DNA of 64,000 bases from Neospora caninum Liverpool. Its lineage: Eukaryota > Apicomplexa > Conoidasida > Eucoccidiorida > Sarcocystidae. A program made the translations under genes and the position numbers. Location: assembly GCF_000208865.1 (NCBI RefSeq), contig NC_018397.1, positions 4,679,748 to 4,743,747 of the forward strand. The letters run 5' to 3'. The first letter of the stretch is position 1. The number at the start of each line of letters is the position of its first letter. Positions 22,971 to 35,391 of the stretch are shown piece by piece. The notes below the pieces were generated by a model. It saw nothing but the letters and a program-made list of their open reading frames with translations, had not been told where the DNA came from and did not search any database.

Positions 22971-24246
22971 ATGGGAAAGCTTGTGGTAAGTCATACGGTG
23001 ATGGCCAAAGATCAGGCACAAGCCGGACTGTTTCTCTTTGCATGCCCGGGGCGCTGGGCCCCCCCCCCCCCCGTGCTCGTAGCCGAACCGCGCGCGCCTC
23101 TCTTTCCGGAAGGACCGTGCCCCGCGTCGCGGCGAGCCCGCTGTCACTTTTGCTCTGTCGTGAACGGATGCTGATTCGTGAAAACTGCATCCAGACCGGG
23201 ATAACCAAAAAACGTGACTCTGACTGCGAGGCACCGTTCATACTTCTGATTCCATGTCGCATGCGTGGCCACAGATCTGTGGAAGCCGTTCTAGTTGTAT
23301 ATATCTATGTATCTCTCTCTCTCTCTATATATATATATATGTTAAATATGTATGTTCGTTTGGATATACGGTTAGATCTAGCGCTTTCTGTGTTCGTGTG
23401 GTGTTCGTGTTTCCCTATGTAGGTCTGCTGAGGACTGTAGATGTACTGTATTTTGTGCGTGTGCGAATCTGCATTCCCTTAGGTTCCTTCTGATATCTCT
23501 TTGTTGGAGGAAAAGCAGACGGTGGGTCGGCGCCGGCTGACCGTGTTGGAGCGTCTGGGGCTGATGACCATGGCCCCTATGGTTCACTGGAACTACACAA
23601 AAAACGACAAACACGACATGCGCCAAGTGCTGCAGAGGCAATACGATCTCAGCCGTTCAGACCCGGCGACGGATATTGTTGTGAGGCGCCAGGAAAGCAT
23701 CCGCAAGCGCGTAAGTCTCGCACGGGCACGGAGAGGACTCCTCGAAGCCTGCGTCGGTGTATACGTGCGCGTCGTTGTATCTCTCTTTTCAGACGCGCAC
23801 AGGCGACGGCAGACAACCTGTCGGCCTCGGGGGGACGGAGCCGGTTCCAGAACGAACGCGGCAGAGAAAAAGATTTGGCGGTCCCTCAAACGCTGCATAT
23901 CTAGAAGAAAGGCGAGGCGCGTAGGCGCGTAGGGGCGTAGGCGGTCTGGCGCATCTGAGACGTGTCCTTTTCCAGGCGTCATCCTTTCCCCTGCTGCTTG
24001 TCTTTGTTCTCGCAGGTCGTCGCGCACAACGGCGTCTGGGCTGGCGTGGCTGTGAGCACTCTGCTGGGGCACTACTCGTTGCGGCGCTACGACTACAAAA
24101 CGAAACTGATTGTGTTGCCTTTCCTGGCCTACGGGGGATCGTGGCTGGGGCGCTTCATCGCGAACGGCTTGACTGGTCGGTGGTCCGAGTGGGGACGCGA
24201 CCGCGCCTTGGGAGCGTTGCCGCCGAAAGCCTTCTTTGAGGGCTGA
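22971..24246 (+). CDS. Small predicted membrane protein, 157 aa, three exons
   Basis: Exons are 22971-22985 (MGKLV only), 23483-23710 and 24016-24246. All three have phase-0 borders with good consensus (gtg|gtaagt, ccttag|gtt, cgc|gtaagt, cgcag|gtc). The joined protein starts MGKLVVPSDISLLEEKQ, continues with a charged N-terminal half (LERLGLMTMAPMVHWNYTKN, then VLQRQYDLSRSDPATDI), and ends with one or two hydrophobic segments (VWAGVAVSTLLGHYSL; LIVLPFLAYGGSWLG) and a short polar tail. I do not recognise the family. Size, basic hydrophobic C-terminal half and lack of a signal peptide would suit an accessory subunit of a mitochondrial inner-membrane complex, but this is a guess. Intron 1 carries a C14 run and a CT/AT microsatellite. 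Confidence 0.75.
23059..23072. repeat. Poly-C tract, 14 bases
   Basis: A C14 run in intron 1 of the small membrane protein gene, 70 bases downstream of the five-codon first exon. Confidence 0.85.
23311..23341. repeat. CT/AT compound microsatellite
   Basis: About seven CT units followed by about nine AT units, within intron 1 (22986-23482) of the small membrane protein gene. Confidence 0.85.
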
Positions 24247-26646
24247 TTGCGTGTGCGCGGGAGCAAAGAGGGAAGACTTTTTTGACAGAGCGAGGCGGTC
24301 TCACTTTTCCGTCTTTGAAAACGCGAGAATGTGTTGGGGCGCCCTCCACCCGGTCGAAGGCGAGAAAGCACGCGGCGAAAAACAGGGCTCTGGAAAGCGC
24401 GGAGCAGAAGGACGTCTCAGGGACTGAAGCGGAGAAGTTCTTTGCTGTTCGTACGCGCAACCAGACGAGAAAAAAACGGGACTGCTCGGGAGGCGGGCGG
24501 GGTCGAATGTGCGGTGTGGTGCTCTAGCGAGCGATGGAAACAAACAGCGGCGAGACGCCCAAGTGCCTAATGCAAGAAAGGACGTTGCCGCTTTTTTCTT
24601 GGGCGCAACCTGAAGGCATCTGTTTTGGGGGTATTGAGGCTGTGTCGGGGAAGACACCCACGTTGTGCCGTGTGCGCGGTCGGTTTGCAACCAAAACACA
24701 CATTCTGAGACGACACATCCCGAGCTGCGCGTTTTTCGTAGAGTTGAAGCGACATTGATGTTGCGGACAGAAGCGAACGGAATAGATGGAACAAAATAGA
24801 TGCAAAGAGGAGAGACGCTTCCCAGGTGCTTGCATCTCGCGGTAGGTACACAGACTAGGAAAGGCGACGGGCGTTCACAACTTTTAGGACACGGCCAGAT
24901 CAGTTTAAAAGAATTCGACGAGCTTTTTAGTCAACACAGGCCTATCCTCCATACAAGGGATTTTTCGAAAAAGACGCTGCACATGCTGTTTTACGCGCAT
25001 GAAGAAGAATACCGAAATTAACGGGGCTGAGTGCACGCGGTTCAGCGGCACAGGGGTAGCCTGGCCGAGGCACTGAGACGGGGACGCAAACAGCTGACGA
25101 GAGAGGGCGTAAAGCTCGAGAGAAAACTGCTACTCAGATGCTAGTATGATCAGTACCATCGTACTGAGAGTGATACTCTCTGAGACAGGATAGAGATCCA
25201 TATCACCTTTTGTCTTTGAAGCAGAACTCCTGGGCACCGAAAGGCGCCATGTCACACGGCGCATCTTTCATTTTCCAGCGCGCCCCTGTCCGTGCTTTGG
25301 CTTCAATCCTTTCAAAACAGTCTACCGTTGTGCACGTGATACTAGACTGTGGACACTGTCGAAGAGAGAACTTCCTCTTCCTTTGTTAAGATAGGCTATG
25401 TTGTCATATCAGGGGCATGCATGGCTTTCTGCAACCGTCTTCTGCTACTGAGGTGGCGACTGCGCGGAAATCAGAGGAAGTGCGTGAAATGATTTGCAGA
25501 GATCGTACAAGAAGCACTTGACGTGCTGAACACGTTCAGTATTCTCTTCGATCTGTAACCGAAGTGCAGTTGAAATGGCTGCCGAACAATAGCCGAAGAG
25601 CAAATGCATCTTCACGCGGCAGATGAACCAAACTAGTTGCAACACTGCTTTTTTAGAAGGTCATGTAAAAAAGTGGCATGACTGTGTACGTCTTCTCCTC
25701 GTGTGCACGAACTTAGATAGGCCTAGCCTGGACCCCGGATACTTGACTCTAATCGTTCACACTCGGCTAGATACCGAGTCTCCTTTCCTGCTCAGGAGAT
25801 CCCTAATGCCTTTGCTAAATTGCCAGAAAAGAAGGTATTCCAGAAACCGACAAAAAAAGGGTGTTTCACCAACCCTCTCCGGCACCGTGGTACAAGACAA
25901 GGTTCGGGCTCTCACCTGTCTCGGACCAGCTGTCGCTGCAAGGCATGCGAACTCGAAACCGGGCACACGGCAGCAGTATCGATTTGCATTCATTTGAGCC
26001 GACAGGGGCATTGAAAGGTACCAATTCGACCGATTTTTCTTGACCTCCCGAAGCGACGCTCGCCGCGCGACCTATTTTATTCTTTGTATACTGGACTGCT
26101 GCCTACTTTCGTCTCGTCTCTCGTGTTGGACGCGTCAACTCGTACTTCCGTGTGCGACAGCTTTACGCAGCTAGTCTCGTCATGCCGGGACGATCTCTAA
26201 CTTTCGCAGGAAGTGTCTGTACACTCTGCCGCACGGTCTTTGCTCACATATTAACTGTCCCTTTCCACATTTTCGAGACGGGGGGTATGCGTGTTGTTGT
26301 CGCCGCTATAGATCGCTTTTGCCCCGGTCGTAGACGCGCACCCAGGCCGCCTGGCCGGGGCTCCGCAGCGGTATTCCGGGCTGCTCGTCTACGAACGTTT
26401 CTCGCCCTGCTGGCCGACTTCGAGCACTGGGAAAAGCAGTTGCATGAGGACTCCGGTGGGTCCACATTCCTGCCTCTTCACGGCTTCGGTGACGTCGCGC
26501 CGGGCGTCACCTCGACCTCAGCACGGTACACACGGCAAGCAACGCCAGTCTCAGCCAATCAGACGAAGCGAGGCCACAGAACGCCTGCGCACCGGGAAAT
26601 GCTTGGACCTTATCGAGCTCGCTTTTTGTGATTCTCCTTTCCAACA
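24247..26646. other. Intergenic stretch
   Basis: About 2.4 kb between two plus-strand genes. There is no supported coding exon, RNA gene or repeat. It presumably includes the 3' UTR of the small membrane protein and the promoter of the lipase maturation factor gene. Confidence 0.5.
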
Positions 26647-29600
26647 ATGGGCAACGGGGCCGAGGCGGACCCTGTCGGCGATTCTGGGCCGACACCGGAA
26701 GCGCCACGCTCCGCAAGAGCTCCGCTTTCCCGGCGAATCAAAGAGTCGTGGAAACGGAGCTGCAGCCGCTCGAGAAGCGATCTCAAACTGACTGCGGACG
26801 ATTTGTCAGTTATGGAAGGAACTTACTGGTTGACACGTATTGTAAGTCCGAGAAATTGGCGTTTGCGGCCAACTCTGTAACAGGCTCTACGGCCCACACG
26901 CCCGTTGAGCCTCTGCGAAGCGACACACCGGTCGTCCGCCTGGTAGGACGGATTCCCGCCGAATGAAATGATCAGGACGCGCTGTCCCATTTGGCCCACA
27001 TTTGAATTGCAAATCCCATGTACAGCCTGCTCGTACGCTCTCGTTTTCTGGCGCACGTGAGCGTCGCGCGAATATACTACCCGCAACGCGTTCTCATGGC
27101 ATGGCGCTTGACGGGTGTACCTTCACGCTGCGTTAGCGAACACGTGAGAAGTTCACCACTGTTGTTGTTCGTTGCAGGTTTTCTTCCGCGCTCTGGGACT
27201 CGTGTACTTTGTGGCCTTTCTGATTGCCCACATACAGGTGAGAGTAGACAACCATTCAATGGAGAATGGGGCTCACATTGATAACGCTTCACACTAGGTT
27301 TCACAGTGCTGGCGTTCCTCCGCCGAGAAGTGGATTCAGAGACCAGATCTGAGTAGGATCCCGTACGCGTCGCACCCCCTGGCAGGACCGTCTGCGCGTC
27401 GGACACGTAGAGCCGAAGGGCTAGTTCTACCGGGGGAGAGTTCGTCGTTGTGTAAGTTGTCGACACCTGGGGGAAATCTCCTTCTCTACAGCGCAGTGAG
27501 TCCCAGAACGCTGTTTTCGGCCTTTCGTGTTCCCTTACGTTCTTTTGCCGGTTTCAGGGACCAGGCCTTTTTGGACAGGATGGTTTGCTCCCCCTCGAGA
27601 AAACTTCGCCGTGCACCGGCGGCGGGCGAGACACTCGCGGGTTCTGGACGCGTTTCGCTGCTTCGCCCTCTCTCTTCCATTTCCTCAGCTGCAGCGACGC
27701 CTCGCTCCTGTTTGTCACATCCAGCGGTCTCGTCCTTTCCGCAGTGCTGGCCCTTGCGGGCGGAGCCACTGTCCCCGTGTTCCTCTGGCTGTGGCTGTCG
27801 TACTTGACGATACAGGAAGCTGGTCAGCGGTTCTACACCTTCACGTGGGACACTCTGCTGCTGGAGGTCGGTTTCTGGGCGATGCCCCTTTCACTTGTCT
27901 GCTTTTTCTCCTCCGTAACGCCGCTGAAGAAGGCTCTTTCTCCCACGACCGCTTCAGAACCTAGCGCACGTTCGTCGCTGAGCGCTTCACCGAGCTTGCA
28001 GTCGCCTGCGGCCGGAGCCTTGGACTCCGTTCATCTTGACTCCTGTCGGCTGAGGAAGGCCGAAAATGAAGCCCGAACAGGCAGCGCGGAGCTGTCTTCG
28101 ACAGACGCCACCGCCGACCAGACGCGTGCGGGGAGCGATACTTCTCCCAGTGCGAAGCGTTCTGTCGCGCCGCGAGTGCAGCAAATGCTGAGATGGCCGT
28201 GCGTCTCCTTCCACTTTCTTCGCTGCTGTTTTCACTGCCTCGTCTCTCCCAGAGCGCCGTTCTTGCCGCCGGCGTGGCCCACGCCGTGGATCTCTGTGTG
28301 GGGCTACCGGTGGCTGCTGTTTAGATTGATGCTCGGCGCAGGCCTCATCAAGCTGCGCGCAGATACAGCGTGGACAGACCTCACAGCGATGCAGTGGCAT
28401 TACGAGACGCAGCCGCTCCCGAATCCTGTCGCCTGGTAAGCGGAGCCTCCTGGCAACCGGAAGACCTGCTGGATCAACTTCTTTGCGGCAAGAGGAAACC
28501 GCGCGCAAGAGGCTTGGATGGTCGTGGGAAAGCCTCCCCACGGCCGCACAGCGGTGCGGGTCTACGCGGATTGGCGTGGGCGAAATCCTCTTTGGCCGTC
28601 GCTGCTTTGAGTCTCCATCTGCTTGGCGCTTCTTCTGTGTTCGCTCCTGGCGATGTTCATGCACAGCAAGTGTAACGAGGGCGAGGGGGCCGAGAAAATC
28701 TGATCGAGTGGCGAAAAAAACAAAACTCGATCGTGTCGACCGAAGGGCATTTGAAAGGGAAAGAGGATGCCGCGACCTCCCCAGACGCCGAGGCTGATAC
28801 TCTGTGCATCGTCTGATGCTTCTTTGCCAGGTTCGCGCATGCGGCGCCGATGAGTGTGCACAAGTTCGAGGTGCTAATGAACCACTTTGTCGAACTGATT
28901 CTCCCGTTCGCCGTCTTAGCTCCCTGGAGACAACTCCGACTGTTCACTGGCTGCTTCCAGCTTGTCTTCCAGGTGGCCATTATCATCACCGGAAACCTAG
29001 CCTTTATCAACTGGCTAACGATTGTCTTCATCGTCTTTCTTTTCGACGATCGGTTCCTCATGTGAGAAACTCACTTGCTCGTCGAACCTGGGCCTGAACG
29101 AGAGATGCCGCACATCGAGACGGACGGCCCTCTCTGCAGCTGCAGGCAGAACGAGGAACTCCTCACAAGACTTACACTAGGCTCTGATGCGACAGCAAAA
29201 CGGACCTGCAGTCGCTGTTTTGAGCGGTTGTGTGCGGGAGGCTCGTGACCCGACCCGATGCGTCCACAAGCGTCTCCGCAAGTTGCGGAACCAGCAGGCA
29301 AGACCGTTCTAGACACTGCGGCGCACCACGTGCAGCGAAAACGTTACTTGGCTGTGCAGATCAGACTCCACCGGTGCCGGCGTAGCCCGCTTTTCTCTGT
29401 CTTTGTGAACTCGCTTTCAGGCGCTTTTTCCCCACTTCGACGCTGAATCGGTTGCAGCCCCTCCTTCAAGGCTGCGCGGGCAGATGGGCGATCCCACGGA
29501 GTGACGCAGCGATCAACGAACTCTCCACCGGCGACTCAAGGACCGACTGTCACCCTCGAAGCGAAACGGAGGCTCTCTCCGAAAGGAACCAGTCACAAGT

Positions 29601-32146
29601 CGGTGGCGGCGGCCCGCCGCCGGTGGGCAACGCACCAGAAAGCATGGCTGCTTCTTCAGAAACTGGGGGTGCTCAGGTACATCCGCCGCCAGCGGGGAAT
29701 CGCAAGGCTGCGGTGTCTCCGGCGCTCCCCTGGCGCCTCCTCAGAGGCCCAAAGTGGAAGGGACGGACTCTCCGTCGCATGCTGGCGATGTGGGGATGCT
29801 GGCGAATCCCATTGTTCCTGTTAATCTCGGCAAGTCTGGTCGCCAGCGATGGAGTTCTCCTTCTGCTCCTTGGCAAAGCGTCGGCCCCGGCGTCCTTCAC
29901 GTCGACACTCGCCTGGGAATCTGCTGGCCTCGTTCTTCTCGCGTTGATTTCCTTTCTGTCGCTAGGCGCACTCACCGGGGCCAGAGTCATCCCTTGGTCG
30001 TTTCGTGGGGCCGGGATGTCCTTGTCTCTTCGATTCCCAAAAAAGGAGCGCCCTGTGTCAGACCTGGCGTCTGTGGAAAGTCGAGGGAGTTTACGTCTCG
30101 ACGCGAGCCCGCAAGACGCTGACGGAGCCGGGGCGTTTCTGCGTAGGCCTCGGCAGGCTGAGGGCGGTGACCTGAGCAGGCGGGGAGGGGAGGACGGAGT
30201 CACAGAGAGGAAAAAACGATTGGAGTCTCCGGTCGATGCAGACGAAGGCGACGACGAGGCCAAACTGCTGTGGAAACGAACCCAAGATGTAGGAGCCCTT
30301 ATCTTGGAGGTCGTAGTCGCCGGTGTGGTGCTTTCGAATCTCCTGTTTATGCACTTTCACCTGGGTCCAACATTCGCGAGTCTCGGTGAGCGCCAGGATT
30401 TCATTCACACGTTGTTTCTGTCACGTTTCCGAGTGCGTTGCGGTCATGGAATGGCCGCGGTAGAGACCCGAAAGAGGCGAACCTTCTCCGTGCACAATGA
30501 CGGATTTGGAACTGGAAGAAGCTCAGGCACCGGCGGACCAGACTTCCCCGAGCGTGACAACTGCAGAGGGGCTTCACCATGCTTCAGCTGCGCTTCGGCG
30601 TCTCGTCAGTTTTGTTGAGGAACAGAGTACTCGGCACACATGTATATATGCACTTTTGTTGTGGCGACGTAGGTATAGGCCCGAATTCTTCAGAGGCGCA
30701 GCCTTTACGTGCCTGTTTCCTGTTCGTTTTTGCGCAGATGTTCTGACAGGGATGCTCTGCGTTCTTTTGTTTTTCTTCGCGCGTCGACACTGTTCGAATT
30801 CCTTCCTCGTTCTGCGCGTCATGACGGAAGTGGGGATGCTTGTCGTTCTGGCCTGGCATTCGGTTCCCGTCGTGGAGAATCTTCTCTCACCCAATCAGAT
30901 CATGAACGACACTTACCACCCATTTTGCCTCGTTAACAGTTACGGCCTTTTCGGGCTCATGACGAAGCAACGGGAGGAACTTATCATTCAGGTGAAGCCT
31001 CCACAAAGCAGCAAGTGCTGACGGCGACTTCACTCTCGGGTGCCGGCGTGATCTGCCGAATCGCCACGCTTTCACCTGCGGGAAAGACGTCGCCGTTCTA
31101 CACAGCATGGCGAGTACTGCTTCCCTGTTCGAGCGTGCATGCGTCAGTCACACTCTGAAGGTGCACAGGATGAGATGCGTCTATTTTGGCGCAGCGTGCC
31201 CGGTAGCGGTTCCCCAAGTGCCGGCCTGAGGCCGCTCTGTTCGACGCTAACCCGGGGCAAGGACCGAAAGGATGCGTCTGTGCTGAATTTTTGCCGGCGG
31301 GTACGCCGATACTGTGGATCAGCGTCTGATGCTTCGAATGCGGTGACGCCGGATATTTGGATTTGTCCTTCCGGCTTTTATCCCTCGTCTGTCCGTGGAA
31401 ACCATAGCAAGGGAGAGCCCGTATCCTAATAGACGGTTTTTTCTCCTCGGGCCGGATGCGACTCTGTGTGTCCTCAGGGAACATATGAGCGAAATCCCCC
31501 TTCGGCACCTTCTAGCCCAGTGTGGAAGACCTATGAGTTCTACTGCAAGCCAGGAGACATTGACCGGCGTCCGTGCGCCGTCTCGCCGTACTATTACCGC
31601 CTAGACTGGTTGATGTGGTTTGCCGCGTTCAACCCTGACGTGCGAGCTCCCTACTGGCTTTTTCGGCTAGTGGCGAAATTACTTGTCAACGATTCAAAGA
31701 CTTCGGCGCTGCTTGCGTACAATCCCTTCCGGGGCAAACGCCCTCCCAGATTCATTCGAATTCTCCGTTACGATTACCACTTTGCATACAAGGGAAAGGT
31801 GAGGGAAGTTGGGCGGCACGCCACTCTTCATTTTGTGCTGGTGTGCATCACCTGGACCTCGAAGCCAGTTAACTGTTTACTCGCAGTTGCCTCTTTCTCC
31901 CTTTGTCCCGATTCGTTTGCTCTGACCAGCACCCTCACTATTGGAACACTACGGAAGGTGTGGTGAAGCATTGTTTCCTTTGCTCTCACAAAACAGAGAA
32001 AAGTCTGACAAAATGCTCGTGGGCACGTGCGTGTGGGTGCGTCTCTGCAGGAAAAAAGCCTTTACGAGCAGGGAAGGTGGTGGCAGAGAAAGTATTTGTC
32101 TGAGTTTCTACCGCCCGTTAGCGCAGAGCTGTTCCACAGCAATTGA
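26647..32146 (+). CDS. Lipase maturation factor (LMF1/LMF2, DUF1222) family membrane protein, 999 aa, eight exons
   Basis: Exons: 26647-26841, 27178-27237, 27558-28435, 28831-29061, 29421-30385, 30738-30991, 31478-31798, 32051-32146. All borders are GT/AG and phases agree. LMF proteins are multi-pass ER membrane proteins needed in animals for folding of secreted dimeric lipases. Family signatures are YWLTRIVFFRALGLVYFVAF near residue 60, GLFGQDGLLPL, LLFRLMLGAGLIKLRAD with HYETQPLPNPVAWF (near 355-380), VHKFEVLMNHFVELILPF, ITGNLAFINWLTIVF, LVNSYGLFGLMTKQREELI, GTYER, YEFYCKPGDIDRRPC, YRLDWLMWFAAF, LLAYNPFRGKRPPRFIR and a C-terminal YLSEFLPPVS. Animal homologues have roughly 570-700 residues. 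The extra length is a loop after the Thr/Trp-rich region and a long poorly conserved insert encoded by exon 5. The client is unknown; classical lipoprotein lipase would not be expected. Confidence 0.9.
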
Positions 32147-35100
32147 CGATCTGACGAGGAGAAAGCCCCCCAAACACTTTCTGTCTGTCAGGAAGTAAAC
32201 AGAAGTAACTGGTAATTCTCCAATTTTTAGTGTCCACAGCCCCGTTTGATTCGCTTCATGCAAACCGTGACTAGCAAAATGCTTTATGGGGCGCGTACAC
32301 TACGTGTGTTCAACACGAGAGGGTTGCTCTTCAAAAAGCCGGAACCCACGCCGGCAGCCGACCACTGAAAGGTTCAGGAATCCTCCCGCCGATCAAGACA
32401 CTTTAAGTGGTCTTCATGAACGACACGCCCTCATTGTAGAACCTCGTGTGTGCGCTTACTCGGGGGAAAGGCGAGATGCACTGTCGTCCACTGACCCAGG
32501 CGCCGGCTCGAGTCGTGTTGAACAGATGACAACGGACGGTTGAGGGGCAAAGAAAGGGAAAACTCCGACTCAGCGGACCTTAACGGCGAAGACAGCAAGG
32601 TTCCTCTGGATGCCTAGTACTTTGAAAAAAGGTACGAAGTAACGCTCTGAGATACCCTGGTGGACCCCCATTCTATGCCTTTGTCCTAGGAGTCAGGAAT
32701 CTCGTGCCACGCCGCTGCCGACGGTTTGCTCTGTTGACTGGACCACGCGGATTTTACTTTGCTAAGCTCTGCTGTGTTGTTGAACTCTATTGAGTGCGAA
32801 TGAAGTCACGTTCGTAGCATCGTATTAAAAAAATCTTGAACGTCTTTGTTTCCCGGATCCAAGTTCCACTCCGTCAGGGAGCGTAGTTACGATTATAGCA
32901 AGTGTGGAAACAGAACCAACTGAACACCATGTATTAATCCAACAAAGATAATCAGGTAATTTGGGGCCCTCGGCGACCCAGTCGCTCTGGCTGTGCCGAA
33001 TCGTCGTCCGCCGGCGTTGGTTTCAGCTGCACTCCGTCCCACAGGATAGGCGAGCCTCCTGCTTCAATCCCCCTTCAGTGTCCAACCGAGCTACGGTACA
33101 TGTCTTCTGCAGTGTCCTTACCTATTCGGGGGTGGCTGCAGATGAAATCTGGGCTCCCCGACCATGCCTCCACGCTCTACGAAAGTCTATATAGAAGGAT
33201 GGTGTGGACTTTGCGCACTCTACTGTTCACCAGATTACGGTAGCACCCAGAGGGCCCCACCCAGCATATCGTCTTTCCCCGAACAAACTGTGCTCTTTTT
33301 CCTTGCTGGACGCTGTATTCACCATGACCCGCCTGTCTAAGTCCCACCCTTTCCAGTGAGAGGTTGCTCACATCAAACTACAGGGATCGTCGCTGACCCA
33401 CCTGGCAACCACTTGAGACAAGCGCGCCGTTTCAGTGACTGAAGAGCTCTGTAGAAGATTCCCGTTCTCTATGCCCGGCACAGCAGAATTTTGAAAGCAA
33501 GCATGTCTTCGCTGGTCTCTGCCCGCGCAAGCGTGCTTCATGAAGGCAATACAGGCACACACCGTCCCCCCACACTATGCAAAACAAGCGGTTCCACACG
33601 ATTTCTTTGTGAAGCGGATGTTTCTCCTTACCGATATGCTATTGCGACGGCTTCCGCGGCACACTCACGCACGAAAAGTGTATCAGACGCGTCCCTTCTT
33701 CGGACTCTTCTTTAAGACACTGCCACCGTTACCTTCCTTTTTCTGTCAGACCTTGGTGCTCCCCTCCAAAAGAGGACAAACTGGGGAAATACAGTCACGC
33801 TTTCCGCGAGAACACTGTAGTGCATTGCTCAGCATCGCTGCGGGAAAAACCGGGCAACGTAAAGTAAAAAAAATTTGGTTTTCCCATCAAGCCCGTCTAG
33901 AAACGCTTTAATTCGACTGAGAAACAAAGCGGTTTACCACTTTAACAGCTACAATCCTGCTTCCCACCGAGCAGGTACCGTTTCCGTTTCGCGGAAACTA
34001 GCATGGAACGACTCAAAACAGGTACTTCCTTTATTTCTTTGGCCGCTCTTTCGTCCACCGCAAAATCCCAGCCCTCACACACACTTCCTCACTGCCAACC
34101 ATGGAGCTTTTGCTTTTCTGTGTATGTTCGCTCATGCCACCTCTGTTTGCAAACTATTTGCAAATTCCTGCGTTTGTTCCTTCGAACTCGCTTCGCTGCC
34201 GCGTTGTACCTGCATTGCTTTCTGGGGTCTCGCAAAACTCTCCGTTCGCGGAGAACACCTATGCAGGCATGACCCATTCAACTGGCGACTTCCGGTGACA
34301 CCAGGAGCGAAGTCTTCTCCCAGAGGGGGTGATCTGCCGACGCAGAGCCCCTCAACACGCGCGTCTTGTTTTTGCCTCCTCTTTTGCGCCATGAACGTCT
34401 CTCGCGCTCCGTATCATCCGACGCAGACTTCAATTTGAAGCTTTTCGTTGGCTGTCCGACGGACGCTCGCGTGTAGCCACCGGTTTGATCGGTCTCGGGG
34501 GTGGTGCCGGACCGGCCGTGACTCCACCGGACCCGTCCACGGCCTCAGCCAAAAATTCTGGCTGACCATCCCGCGCGAAGGCGGAGAACGTGTACATGGC
34601 AGAAAAACGAAGAGGTGACCAAATTGCACGTTTACCCACGACTTCCAGGTACTTTTGGCGCAACAGAGTCCCGCTTGTGTTGCTCCGGTCTCTTTTTACC
34701 GTACACTCCTGCGTGTCAAGGGAAGCGCGCTTCCGTGGGCAAACCTCCTGTTCTGCGCCTCGCTCGTACCATCGGCAGTGCCGTCGATTTCTGACGACTG
34801 GAGCAGACTGGTATCTGCAACCGCCGTCCTCTGTGGGACTGTCGGAAGGTTGGAGTTTCTAACGAGAGAGCAAAGGACTCTTTGCACAGTTTTTTGCGCT
34901 TTTTGCTTCTTCGAAACGCGTTTCCAGAGGGCGTTGTACAACCCCATACGGCTGCTAGGTCTTGCCGGCTGGCCCCGTCACACACACAACTCCGTCCGGG
35001 CGAGGGAAACCGAGCACTGCAGCAACTGCACGGACGCGGTGGCACACTGTGCGGCCGCACAGCAGCGAAACAAGTCGAAACCTCAGGGGTTTGTTCCGTT

Positions 35101-35391
35101 TGTACGAGATTTTTTCTGTTCTTTGTGGGGTAGGAGGCGTTTTTGGTTTTTGTCTGTCCCAACCGACGCACCGGCGCTGCAGAAACTCCGCAGGTCGGTC
35201 ACGCGGCGCTCCAGAAATATACACTGTAGACGTCGATGGCCTACAGCCGCCTCTCAGTCACCGGGCAGTGCCCTCGTCTGGACTACGGCGGCTTTTGCGT
35301 GTAACTGGGTGGACCGCCCTCCCCGGCTTTCCGAATTCGCGCCTTGCTTTCTGGAAAGCGGTAGATTGGGCGTCGATCTTTGCGCTGGAAC
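32147..35391. other. Intergenic stretch
   Basis: About 3.2 kb between the lipase maturation factor gene and the RING-H2 gene, both on the plus strand. An open frame at 34655-35545 runs into the RING-H2 start in another frame but shows no coding motif. It is more likely 5' leader or promoter. No RNA gene or repeat array was recognised. Confidence 0.45.
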
